Assembly: GCA_039583875.1 (NCBI GenBank) | Contig: CM077165.1 | Location: 79,968,757 to 80,032,756 of the forward strand | Length of the DNA stretch: 64,000 nucleotides | Origin: Platanthera guangdongensis | Taxonomy: Eukaryota > Streptophyta > Magnoliopsida > Asparagales > Orchidaceae | Direction of reading: 5' to 3' | Part shown: piece after piece, positions 1-8,853 of the stretch | How the letters are laid out: every line of letters begins with the position of its first letter | Numbering within the stretch: position 1 is the stretch's first letter | Program-made: the position numbers and the translations under genes | Notes under the pieces: generated by a model | Database searches by the model: none | Told to the model about the DNA's origin: nothing | The model's input: only the letters and a program-made list of their open reading frames with translations

Positions 1-248
1 ACAACAACAAAAGAAGTTGTGTCGACACCACCAAGGCTAGTGTCGACACTTAGTCCACTTGTGTCGACACTTATTCTATTTTTGTCGACACATAATGAAG
101 ATCAGTCTCGACACTTTCAGACAGAGATAGTGATTTCAAGAAGTGACTGGATGACTTGACAGCCGCCATTTCAATCGGTCTACTGCAACTGTCAAAGATG
201 TCAGAAGGTTGTTAAAAACCGGATCAGCCAGTTACCATGGAGAAAGAC

Positions 249-256
249 TATATAAA
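249..256 (+). promoter_or_regulatory. TATA box of E1 5' LTR
   Basis: TATATAAA lies just after the motif ACCGGATCAGCCAGTT (215-230), an imperfect inverted repeat that recurs in the E6 LTRs. Transcription should start about 30 bp downstream, giving a leader of roughly 870 nt before the primer site. Confidence 0.7.
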
Positions 257-639
257 GGCTTTCTCCTTCAACAGAAAGTGATGATCAATCATTGCAGAAT
301 ACAGATTCTGAGCAATACTGAGAGAAGTAATAATACAGAAGATTTTCGACAGCAGATCTAGAAGAAGTTGGAGAGAGAGAGCTCCATCTAAGAAGAGCAG
401 TTGTTGAACCAGGCTGCCAAGGAAGATTCAGATTGTGATCTGAATCTCAAGTCAAAAGCTGATTGAAGATCATCTTCTCAGAGATTCAACCCTACTGAGT
501 TCAGATTCAAGAAGCTTTGAAGAAAGCTAAGAGAGGTTGATCTCTGCCAAGTTATTCCAAGAACAGTTCAAGAAGTCATCCATCCCTTCTCTTTCTTTCA
601 GGGTGGTGGTCATAAACTTTGTTTAATCAAATTTCTGTA

Positions 640-892
640 AGATCTATTATAGATCTGAGCTGTAAGCCTATATTATAAAGGCTGAGTGTAAGAGATTTAG
701 ATCTCTAAGTGTAGGTCTTGTTGAAGACTGAGGTAGGGCCTTGTGCCTGAGTTGTAGGAGACTGTATTCTCTGAGTGTAGGCCTCGGTGAAGGCTGAGAT
801 AGGGTTGTTTGCCTGAGTTATAGGAGTGGGGACACTCTGAGTTGTAGGAACCTGGTTTGGGTTCTGAGCTACTGTAAGATCTGAGGATCTGA
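640..892 (+). other. Tandem array of about 11 short hairpins in the LTR leader
   Basis: Successive units of about 24 bp read as a linker (TGAG then TGTA or similar) followed by a stem, a short loop and the complementary stem. Examples: AGATCT/AGATCT (640-645 with 651-656), AGCCT/AGGCT, AGAGAT/ATCTCT, GTCTT/AAGAC, GAGA/TCTC, GCCT/AGGC, GAGTG/CACTC, GAACC/GGTTC, AGATC/GATCT. The linker is nearly constant while stem sequences differ, yet each stem pairs with its own partner. The array lies after the TATA box and before the primer site, so it should be in the genomic RNA. E1's 3' LTR and E6's LTRs carry equivalents. Confidence 0.8.
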
Positions 893-930
893 GGAGAAGT
901 GCAGAAGTTAGGCCGAATCTAGTACACTGC

Positions 931-1000
931 TAGATAGGCGAAGGGGGGAAGTGGATGTACCCAGACCTTGGGGAACCACTATAAAAATCTGTGTGCACTC
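931..1000 (+). other. Conserved block near LTR end shared by E1, E2 and E6
   Basis: It holds TAGATAGGCGAAGG, then GTGGATGTACCC, a variable loop, GGGGAACCAC, then TATAAA. GTGG...CCAC and the inner CCC/GGG can pair. Equivalents are at 29538-29605 (E6) and, reverse-complemented, at 12972-13028 (E2). These families otherwise differ, so conservation here suggests a function such as packaging, priming or RNA processing; that is inference. Confidence 0.65.
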
Positions 1001-1158
1001 TGTGTTGAATTATTTTTGTGATTGATGTGTTGTGTAGTAGTAGAATTTGCAAGTTCTGGTTAATTAACTAAATAGAGTTTCTGCCTTAAAAGCAAAAGAA
1101 AAAGTACACATATTCAACCCCCCCCCCCTCTAGGTGGCTAGGCACTAATTCTTTCAAG

Positions 1159-1170
1159 TGCTATCAGAGG
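1159..1170 (+). promoter_or_regulatory. E1 primer-binding site (initiator Met tRNA type)
   Basis: TGCTATCAGAGG differs at two positions from the usual plant Copia site TGGTATCAGAGC and starts three bases after the LTR end. It primes minus-strand DNA synthesis. Confidence 0.8.
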
Positions 1171-1248
1171 CAGGTTTCTCAAAGAAGGACTTAACAGTCA
1201 GAGTGAGATCCTTAAGACAGATTTAATAATCAAGAAAGAATCAAGAAA

Positions 1249-2451
1249 ATGAGTTCAGGTGAAAATCATAAGGAACTAGGTTCAATAAAACTACCCATAT
1301 GCAGAAAGGAGATCTTTGGCATCTGGAAAGAAAGGGTCAGGCTGTTTATGGAGGCTTCTGATCCAAGGATCTATATTACAGTCAAAGAAGGTCCTTATAT
1401 CCCAATGAAGATTTCAATTCTAGATGCTAACCAAAGCATTCCCAAGGATTATTCAGAGATGACCAAGGATGAGATCATCTTGGCAACTATGGATAAGAGG
1501 GCCCATAACATTATAGTAAGTGTCATAGATGATACTACCTTTCAAAATTTGATTCACTGCAGGACTTCAAAGGAAATGTGGGATACTTTGATAGTCTACA
1601 TGGAAGGTTCTGAAGAAGTAAGACAAGATAGAAAATCTATGCTAAACCAGGAGTGTGAGAGTTTCAGACAAGGAAAGTCTGACAGTATCACTGAGTGCTA
1701 CAAAAAGTTTGATAGAATAGTTAATGAGTTGATGTCCTATGGGAGAATCTTCAGTACTTATGAATTGAATGATAAATTCTTAAGATCCTTGACAAAGGAT
1801 TGGGACACTAAGATTTGTGCCATTAGAGAAGTGGCCAAACTTGCAGATATTTCTCCTCCAACCTTGTTTGGAAAGTTGCTGTCATATGAGATGCAACTTA
1901 TGGCTAGGAAAGAGGAAGAGAAGAGTGCAAAAGGTGAGCATAGAGAAAAGTCTGTGGCCTTTAAGGTTGAAGCCCCTAAGAAAAATAGGAGGATGTCTCC
2001 ATCACCTCCTAAGATTGTTGCTGAAACTGCTTCAGAAAATTCAGACAATCAGAATTCAGACAGCAGTGACTCAGATGAGGATTTTGCAGCATTTACTAGA
2101 CAGTTTCAGAGATTTCTGAAGAAGAAGCAGTGGAAGTCTAAGCCTTCCACATCTAAGCCTAAATATGTTTATTATCAAAAGAGGAAGTCATCCAGGAAAG
2201 ACAGGAGCAAGTCTAAGCCAAGCAAGTCTACCACATCAAAGATTGTTTGCTACTATTGTAATAGGCCTGGACATGTAGTGGCTGAATGTCCAGATAAAAG
2301 AAAAGAGTCTGGTGATAAAAAGAAGACTCAACACCAGAGCAAGAAGGAGAAATCCTTTGTTGCTAAGAAGGAGAAGACATTGTCAGATCAGTCATCTTCA
2401 GAGTCAGAATCTGAAGCTGAGGCTTACATTGGTCTGTTTGCTGCAGATTAA
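1249..2451 (+). CDS. gag: E1 Gag, first ORF (capsid region plus CCHC knuckle)
   Basis: A 400-residue ORF starting 78 bp after the primer site. Residues about 15-215 resemble the UBN2/Copia Gag region (KEMWDTL, then ELNDKFLRSLTKDW). A Ser/Asp/Lys-rich linker follows, then a zinc knuckle CYYCNRPGHVVAEC at residues 334-347 (CX2CX4HX4C), which binds nucleic acid. Gag forms the cytoplasmic particle. The ORF stops with TAA at 2449, and the same frame stays open directly afterwards into the second gag ORF, so this stop may be a mutation or a read-through or re-initiation point. This is the best preserved gag of the + strand elements. Confidence 0.9.
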   Translation: MSSGENHKELGSIKLPICRKEIFGIWKERVRLFMEASDPRIYITVKEGPYIPMKISILDANQSIPKDYSEMTKDEIILATMDKRAHNIIVSVIDDTTFQNLIHCRTSKEMWDTLIVYMEGSEEVRQDRKSMLNQECESFRQGKSDSITECYKKFDRIVNELMSYGRIFSTYELNDKFLRSLTKDWDTKICAIREVAKLADISPPTLFGKLLSYEMQLMARKEEEKSAKGEHREKSVAFKVEAPKKNRRMSPSPPKIVAETASENSDNQNSDSSDSDEDFAAFTRQFQRFLKKKQWKSKPSTSKPKYVYYQKRKSSRKDRSKSKPSKSTTSKIVCYYCNRPGHVVAECPDKRKESGDKKKTQHQSKKEKSFVAKKEKTLSDQSSSESESEAEAYIGLFAAD

Positions 2452-2469
2452 GAAGAAGAGTTTTTACAA

Positions 2470-3279
2470 GTGCTGAACTCAATATATGAACAAGAAGACC
2501 ATCAGTGCAAGGGACTCATGGCTGTATCAGAAGAAGACAAGTGCCGGGATCAGCCTGGTCCCAGTAAGGTACAATGTCTTTCAGATTGCAGTACTGAGTC
2601 AGAGTCAGTAACATCTGCATCAAATGATGTGGATGGGTCTGAGTCTGAAGGTGATATTCATCAACTGATAGATGAATATAGAGATTTATTTCAGGCACTT
2701 AAGAAGAGCAAAAACCTGGCCAAATCTCAGGCTAAGGAAATTGCAGACCTTAAGATGGCTGCATTAAATTCAGAGAAGTTGCTAGATCAAAAATTGAATG
2801 AGATTGCCAGATTGAAAAATATAACTGTTATTCAAATGGGCACAATCACTTTCAAGAATGATCAGATTAGAAATCTGGAGGTTAGACTTCAGAAAGAGAA
2901 AGAGATTTTGGCTAGCTTTTCTAAACCTAAATCTGTTTTACCCTTGATTGATGAGTTTGTACCTCAAAAGGGTAAGGCTGGATTAGGGTTTAAAAAACCT
3001 GCCTGGACTGCTAGGTCCAAATATAAAGGCAAAGCCCCAGCACAAAACAAGAAGCCTGCTGTAGATAATTTAGCTAGGGTTGTACCTAAACAAAGGTACA
3101 ATAAGTTTGAGTGCTGGTGTTGTGGCAAGGTAGGCCACTTTGCCTTAGATTGTTGGCACAATTCTAGTGTCAAGGAGAGTAGCAATCTGCCTGCTAGAAG
3201 AGCTACAGGTAGATTTGTTAAAGTACAGACTAACTTGCACCAAGGACCCAAAAGTTATTTGGGTTCTAAGGTTAAGTAA
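2470..3279 (+). CDS. gag: E1 Gag, second ORF (coiled coil plus second CCHC knuckle)
   Basis: In the same frame as the first gag ORF, with only the TAA at 2449 between them. The frame has no ATG until 2518, so separate initiation is doubtful. The first third is acidic. Residues about 60-145 form a heptad-like coiled coil rich in Lys, Glu and Leu. A second knuckle CWCCGKVGHFALDC sits at 215-228. The C-terminus runs into a TAA at 3277. The E2 gag (18296-19867) has the equivalent parts fused in one ORF, which supports a single ancestral Gag. Coiled-coil Gag extensions are known in Sireviruses. Confidence 0.85.
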   Translation: MLNSIYEQEDHQCKGLMAVSEEDKCRDQPGPSKVQCLSDCSTESESVTSASNDVDGSESEGDIHQLIDEYRDLFQALKKSKNLAKSQAKEIADLKMAALNSEKLLDQKLNEIARLKNITVIQMGTITFKNDQIRNLEVRLQKEKEILASFSKPKSVLPLIDEFVPQKGKAGLGFKKPAWTARSKYKGKAPAQNKKPAVDNLARVVPKQRYNKFECWCCGKVGHFALDCWHNSSVKESSNLPARRATGRFVKVQTNLHQGPKSYLGSKVK

Positions 3280-3298
3280 TCTGTGTTGCAGGTGAGTC
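3277..3298 (+). promoter_or_regulatory. Gag stop followed by splice-acceptor-like sequence
   Basis: After the gag stop the sequence is TAATCTGTGTTGCAG then GT. E6 has TAATTCTGTGTTTGCAG then GT (32111 onward), and E2 (-) has TAATTCTTTCTTGCAG then GG just past its gag stop. A T-rich tract ending in GCAG is typical of plant 3' splice sites. It lies just before the protease in E1 and E6. Confidence 0.4.
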
Positions 3299-3597
3299 CA
3301 AGTTGCCATGCCCCAATATGGTACTTGGACAGTGGAAGTTCCAGTCACATGACTGGAACAAGGGGGTTGCTGAAGGACTACACACCTATCATGGATGGCC
3401 CTAAAGTAACCTTTGGTGGTTCTGAAAAAGGAATCACTAAAGGATTTGGTAACATTTCTAGTAACCTAATTACTATCACTCAGGTGGCCTATGTGAAAGG
3501 TTTGAAACATAACCTAATAAGCATAAGTCAGCTGAGTGATTTAGGATATGACATTTCATTTATTAAGAATGGATGTCATATCAAAAGGTCATATTGA
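3283..3597 (+). pseudogene. pol: E1 pol, aspartic protease region
   Basis: The motif WYLDSGSSSHMTG contains the catalytic Asp-Ser-Gly (Asp codon 3328-3330) of Copia proteases, which cut Gag-Pol. The frame is shared with both gag ORFs. It ends at a TGA (3595-3597), where a frameshift near 3585 moves the continuing pol sequence to another frame. Downstream of the shift there is also a TAG at about 3641 before the integrase zinc region. The product is therefore cut off after about 105 residues. Confidence 0.85.
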
Positions 3598-3764
3598 CAG
3601 GATATAGAAAGAGAAATGTTTATTGTCTTAACTTTGAGTGTTAGAACAATGTTTCTCCTATTTGTCTTATAGCTGATGAGAGAGTCTCACATTGTGTTAA
3701 ATGGCACAAGAGGCTGGCTCATCTTAACTATAAGACTATTGGCCAACTCTTTAGCAAAGAGTTA

Positions 3765-5489
3765 GTGAGGAATGGTCCTCAAGTTAAGTGTATAAAAGAT
3801 GGGATTTGCTCAGCTTGTCAAAAAGGCAAGCAGACCAAATCCACCTTTCATAACCTTGAAAACAAGGATTCAATGAGGTGTCTATACCTCTTGCATATGG
3901 ATCTATTTGGTCCTATGCTAGTTCATAGTCTAGGTAGGAAGGGCTACACATTTGTGGTGGTAGATGACTATTCTAGATACTCCTTGGTGTTCTTTCTAAG
4001 ACAAAAATCTGAAACCACAAGTGTCTTATATAGTTTTGTTAAACAAATTCAGAATGATTTGGATAGTACAGTGGTTAAAATCAGAAGTGACCATGGTACT
4101 GAATTTCAGTCTGAAAGTATGATAAAACTGTGTGAAGAATTTGAGATTTTCCATGAATTTTCCTCACCTAGAACACCTCAGCAAAATGGAATTGCTGAAA
4201 GGAAGAATAGAACATTAATAGAGGCTGGCAGAACTCTATTGAGTGACACTTCTCTCCCAGAATATTTCTGGGCTGAGGCAGTAAACACTGCATGTCATGT
4301 GATCAATAGAGCTACTATCACCAAGAGCCACAAAAAGACTCCCTATGAGATTGTGAAGGGAAGAAAACCAAACTTATCCTATTTCAGGATCTTTGGTTTT
4401 AAGTGCTATATACTTAACAATGGCAAGTCTTATCTAACTAAGTTTGCTGTCAAATCCCAAGAGGGGATCTTTGTTGGGTACAACAACAATAGTAAGGCTT
4501 ATAGGGTCTACAACTTGGTTACTCAAGTTGTAGAAGAGTCTGTACATGTAGTCTTTGATGAAACAAGACTAATTAACTGTGAGTTGCCAAGTAGTGTTTG
4601 CAGTTCTACAGGTATAAATGAGAGAATGGACAAGCTTACCATTACAGAAGAATCAACTACAAATCAGGAAGTGGAAAATGGTGGCTGCTGTCCAGGGGGA
4701 GTACAAGACTTACTAAATGCTAAAGAACACCAAGAGGTGCAGCTTAATGAAGAGGCTGGAGGTGTACAACCTGAAGATAGACTACCTCCAGCTAATAGAC
4801 ACTTAAAGGATCATCCAGTAAATCAGATAATTGGTGATCCAAGACAAAGAGTGCAAACAAGAAGTAGGAATCTGAGCACTGTTCTTTGCTCCAGTTTCCT
4901 ATCACAAGTGGAACCAAAGAAATTTGAAGAAGCAGTTCTAGACCCACATTGGATTGATGCCATGCAAGAGGAGCTGAATCAGTTCAGAAGATGCAAGGTC
5001 TGGAAGCTTGTTCCTAAACCAAAAGACCACAATATCATTGGAACAAAGTGGATCTTTAGGAACAAATTGGATGAGAATGGGATCATTGTGAAGAATAAAG
5101 CAAGACTTGTTGCAAAAGGGTATAGGCAGGAAGAAGGTATTGACTTTAATCAAACCTTTGCCCCAGTAGCAAGACTGGAAGCAATGAGGATGTTCCTTGC
5201 TTATGCAACATACAAAGGCTTTAAGGTATTTCAAATGGATGTAAAGTCAACTTTCCTAAATGGAAATCTAAAGGAAGAAGTCTATGTAGAGAAGCCATCA
5301 GATTTTGTTGATCCTTTCAAACCTGATTATGTTTATAGACTTAGGAAAGCATTGTATGGGTTGAAACAAGCCACAAGGTCTTGGTATGAAACCCTGTCTA
5401 GTTTCCTCATTGAGAACAAATTCTCAAGGGGGAAAATAGACAAGACTCTATTCCTTAGGGAATCTAAAGGAAATATAATCCTAGTCTAA
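3765..5489 (+). pseudogene. pol: E1 pol, integrase and N-terminal reverse transcriptase
   Basis: The frame really begins upstream of the first listed codon: WHKRLAH, half of the HHCC zinc site, lies at about 3700 and CSACQKGK completes it. The integrase triad is present: Asp46 in HMDLFGPM, Asp109 in RSDHGTEF and Glu145 in QNGIAERKN, with the expected 35-residue D-to-E spacing. RT begins near residue 385; [13 protein letters not shown] and the catalytic [11 protein letters not shown] are intact. A TAA at 5487-5489 replaces a codon immediately before the active-site motif IYVDD. E6 has TAG at the same codon. Confidence 0.9.
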
Positions 5490-5533
5490 ATATATGTTGA
5501 TGACATAATATTTAGGTGTACTGAAAGTAATCT

Positions 5534-6436
5534 TTGCAGAAAGTTTGCAAAACTTATGCAAGAAAATTTGAAATGAGCAGTATGGGGGAACTTAAGTTCT
5601 TCTTGGGTCTCCAAGTAAGACATACTGAAGATGACTTGTCCATATCCCTGTCTAAGTTCACCCTGGAGTTAATAAAGAAGTATGGTATGGAATCATCCAC
5701 TACCATGAGAACTCCTATGGGGTCAAGTGTGTCTCTTAGCAAAGATGATGCAGGAAAACCTGTAGATGAAACTTTGTATAGAGGGATAGTTGGCTCCCTT
5801 CTATATCTGACTGCTAGTAGACTAGATATAATGTATGTTACATATGTCTGTGCTAGTTACCAAGCATGCCCTAAAGAATCTCATCTAACTGTAGTAAAAA
5901 GGATTTTGAGATATCTTAAGGGCACACCTTATCTAGGCCTTTGGTACCATAGGAATGGAGATTTTCTACTGACAGGCTATTCAGATGCAGATTTTGCAGG
6001 TTGCAAGGAAGATAAGAAAAGTACTACAGGCACCTGTCAATTTCTAGGTGGAAGACTAGTGTCTTGGAGCAGTAAGAAGCAGACCAGTGTGGCAATCTCC
6101 ACAGCTGAATCAGAGTATGTGGCAGCAGGAAGTTGTTGTGCACAACTATTGTGGATTCAGCACCAGCTAGAAGACTATGGTATTCAAGTAAGTAGAACAC
6201 CTTTGCTTTGTGATTCTGCAAGTGCAATTTCTATAGCTAATAATCCTGTCTCACATAGTAGGACTAAGCACATAGAAATTAGATACCATTTTCTTAGAGA
6301 ACATGTAGAGAAAGAGGACATTTCACTAGAATATGTTAAAACTGATTATCAAATTGATGATATGTTTACTAAGCCTTTAGATGAAACTAAATTCAATAAG
6401 TTTAAAATTGAATTAGGAATGTTGAACTTAGAATAG
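5534..6436 (+). pseudogene. pol: E1 pol, C-terminal reverse transcriptase and RNase H
   Basis: YVDDIIF (5493 onward) is read in the frame of the preceding segment; a one-base shift near 5550-5565 moves the rest into this frame. MGELKFFLGLQV and the RT thumb follow, then Copia RNase H with YSDADFAGCKEDKKSTTG, ISTAESEYVAA and CDSASAISIANNP. The end ELGMLNLE then stop matches the E6 pol end at 59185. RNase H removes the RNA template and cuts at the purine tract. Confidence 0.88.
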
Positions 6437-6945
6437 TTTAATAAAATTGGCTAAGTAAAAAGGTTTTGACACAAGAAGTTGTCTGTGTCGACACATAGAA
6501 GTGGTGTCGACAATACAGAGAAATGATGTCGACACATCTAGAAGTCTGTGTCGATACTTCAGAAAAATAGTGTCGACACATCCAGAGTAGGTGTCGACAC
6601 ATCCAGAAGTGGTGTCGACACTTAGGTTCAATACAGATCTCGTCGAGTAGAGTTTCGACTAATCGTCGAGCGTAGATGTATATATGTTGACACATAAATT
6701 TTGTCGACTATATTAGTGTCAACAAATAGTAGTCAACACCATTGTCGAGACTTAAGTAGTCAGTGTCGACACTTTTCAACAGTGTCGACACATTTAGAGG
6801 ATTTTGATGGGTCTTTTCACCTTCATTTTTAGAAAGGTATAAATAGATCTTCAACATTGTTTGTCGACACGCTTTCAATAGTTTCGAGACCAAAACTTTG
6901 TTTCGACATCTCTCTCATCTAAATTCAATATTTCTCTAAACCCTA
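6437..6945 (+). promoter_or_regulatory. E1 internal promoter region upstream of the third ORF
   Basis: Between the pol stop and the third ORF lie about ten copies of the LTR palindrome GTGTCGACAC or close variants (about 6485-6795 and one near 6866). A TATAAATA box follows at 6838-6845, 108 bp before the ATG. The layout (palindromes, TATA, short pyrimidine-rich leader, ATG) copies the LTR promoter. E6 has the same layout at 59320-59781. Inference: the third ORF is transcribed as its own mRNA. Confidence 0.6.
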
Positions 6946-7821
6946 ATGGCACCAAAGCTCGAGGAGAACGTCAATGAAGGATATGAGCTAGTACGCAACG
7001 CATTTGACCGTGCGGAACCAGAAATTAAGGATGTTGTAACCCTAATTACTACAAATGGGTTGGAGTATTTAGTTTCTGAGCCAACCAAGATTTGGAAGAA
7101 GGAAGTACTCGAATTCTGTGGTGCATCTACGTTGGATTCAACTGGACTCAAGATCAAGTCTGCAGTTCATGGTGCAAAAGTTAAACTGACTATGAAGAGT
7201 TTAAGGAAAGTTCTACATCTACCAAGAATTCAAGAGGAAGTAGAAGTGACCACATCTAAGACTAGGGAAGCGCTACAATGGTGTGGTTTGGATCCCACCT
7301 TAAAGATTGGAGCTGCCATGAACAGAAAAGGCATGAATCAACAAGGCAAATTTCTGTCAGAAATAATTGGCAAGGTCATCCTCTGCAAGCCAGGGGGACA
7401 TGATAGGATTTCTGCCTACATGTTCAGCCTAATGACAAGGATCATCTACAGACTCAACACTGACTGGTCAGCAGTGATTTTTGAGAAGATTAAGGAAAGT
7501 CCGAAAAAGCCTAATATGGGTAGGATAATGAGCTTGTACTTGGCTGGAACTATTCCAGAAGTAATGGAACAAGCTACTGGTTCTAAGATAAATCACATGA
7601 GGAGGATGGATATAAGGATTATCTCAAGATGGGATAGGGTGTTAACTAAGGACATGCCTACTCTAGAGAAGGAAACACCTCTACAGAAGAAGAAGAAGAA
7701 AGCCATAATGGCTCCAGAATCCTCCAGTAGTTCAGAGGAGCAAGTAGTTTTCAGTTCTAATGAGGAAGAAGCTGATAATACTAGAAGGTCACCAGTAAGA
7801 GATGAAGATGCACAAGTGTAG
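6946..7821 (+). CDS. E1 third ORF, N-terminal domain
   Basis: 291 codons starting MAPKLEENVNEGYELV. It is clearly homologous to the E2 ORF at 15556-17022 (-) and the E6 remnant from 59782. Shared blocks: KEVLEF, KVAGAKVK-like, a WCGL or FCGL motif, a GMNQQGKFLSEIIGKV block, and GRIMSLYL. The pattern (EFxA, a short beta-rich block, LxLP, then two helical blocks) recalls the domain labelled putative plant transposon protein in Pfam; I suggest that as a lead, not an assignment. It stops at TAG (7819-7821). The frame stays open afterwards, and E6 has CAG at the matching place, so the stop looks like a CAG-to-TAG mutation. No signal peptide or membrane segment is visible, so there is no support for calling it an envelope. 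Confidence 0.8.
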   Translation: MAPKLEENVNEGYELVRNAFDRAEPEIKDVVTLITTNGLEYLVSEPTKIWKKEVLEFCGASTLDSTGLKIKSAVHGAKVKLTMKSLRKVLHLPRIQEEVEVTTSKTREALQWCGLDPTLKIGAAMNRKGMNQQGKFLSEIIGKVILCKPGGHDRISAYMFSLMTRIIYRLNTDWSAVIFEKIKESPKKPNMGRIMSLYLAGTIPEVMEQATGSKINHMRRMDIRIISRWDRVLTKDMPTLEKETPLQKKKKKAIMAPESSSSSEEQVVFSSNEEEADNTRRSPVRDEDAQV

Positions 7822-7887
7822 GGGGAGCAACCATCTGCTTGCCCCATCCACCTGGATTCCCTCCAGGGGGAGCCTCACCATGAGGAA

Positions 7888-8853
7888 GTGCCTACTCACT
7901 TGGACTGTGAAATGACAACACAAACCATCCTTGAGGTAATTAGTGAAGTCAATCAATCAATTTTCAATATTGAGAATGAAATGCTAAATGAAACTTTGTT
8001 TGATATTGATCAGACAACTCAGTTACACAGTCAACCACAAGATGTAATCTTGGAATATACATCTGTTGCTGTTGATGCTCCAGAAATAAGAAACTCTCCA
8101 GTCCCTTCTCAACATGAATTTACCCTAGAAGAGCTATTTCCTGATATTGAGGGGGAGCATGCTGGTTTTGAGGGGGAGAAAACTATCTTTGAGGGAGTGC
8201 AAGCTAATCTTGAGAAAGAGCAAAGTAGAACTGAGACTGAGGAGCAAAGGACTCAGGGGGAGCAACCTAAGATTGCACAGGACTTGCGTCCTAGTCCAAA
8301 GGATAGAGTAGACATAGCTAGTACCTCAGCATCTGAGGATGAAGAAGCTTTAAGAGCTAAAAAGAGGAAGCTACAGGTCTTCAAAAGGAGAAGCCAGAGC
8401 TACAAGAAGGCACTACAAACTGTTGCTCCACAGCCTACACCAACAATTGATTACGGTTCATTGTTAATATCTTTACAAGTAAAGTTGGATGAGCAAAGAA
8501 TAGCAATGGAGAAGTATATGGATGAGACTCACAAAGATCTCCAATTCTCCTTGGCCCAAGACATTAAATCTATAAGATTTGAAGTAAATCAAAATAAGAA
8601 GGAAATGACTGACTGTTTCCACAAAGGAGGTAATGCAGTAGTTTTTCTTGCTTCTCATCAAGAAAAGATAAAGACACAAGTTGATGATATAACAGTGAAG
8701 TATGGATATGTCTTAGAAAATCAGATTAGAATGAATGATAATCTGACTGCATCCCATAATGCCATTGTTACAGAATTGAAAAAAGTTGCAACAGCCCGGC
8801 CTGCTGATAAGTCTCAAGCCAAACCAGAGTTTGATAAGGAAAAAGTTAGATAA
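7888..8853 (+). pseudogene. E1 third ORF, acidic linker and coiled coil
   Basis: It continues the frame of 6946-7821 after one TAG. The linker is acidic and repeats Glu/Gln-Gly-Glu units encoded by tracts such as GAGGGGGAG (7864, 8150, 8170, 8257), which copy the purine tract beside the 3' LTR. A basic stretch KKRKLQVFKRRSQSYKK resembles a nuclear-localisation or nucleic-acid-binding patch; E6 keeps KKRKLSKMKKRSRSYKK. A long coiled coil follows (from about residue 195). The frame is lost near 8830. Confidence 0.75.

Larger units (their letters stand above)
1..1156 (+). repeat. E1 5' LTR (3' 1,156 bp only)
   Basis: It matches 10777-11940 almost base for base, including the last palindromic GTGTCGACAC motifs, the TATA box, the hairpin array and the C-rich tract. 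The LTR ends with ...AATTCTTTCA at 1156, three bases before the primer site. About 770 bp of U3 lie left of the window. Confidence 0.93.
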
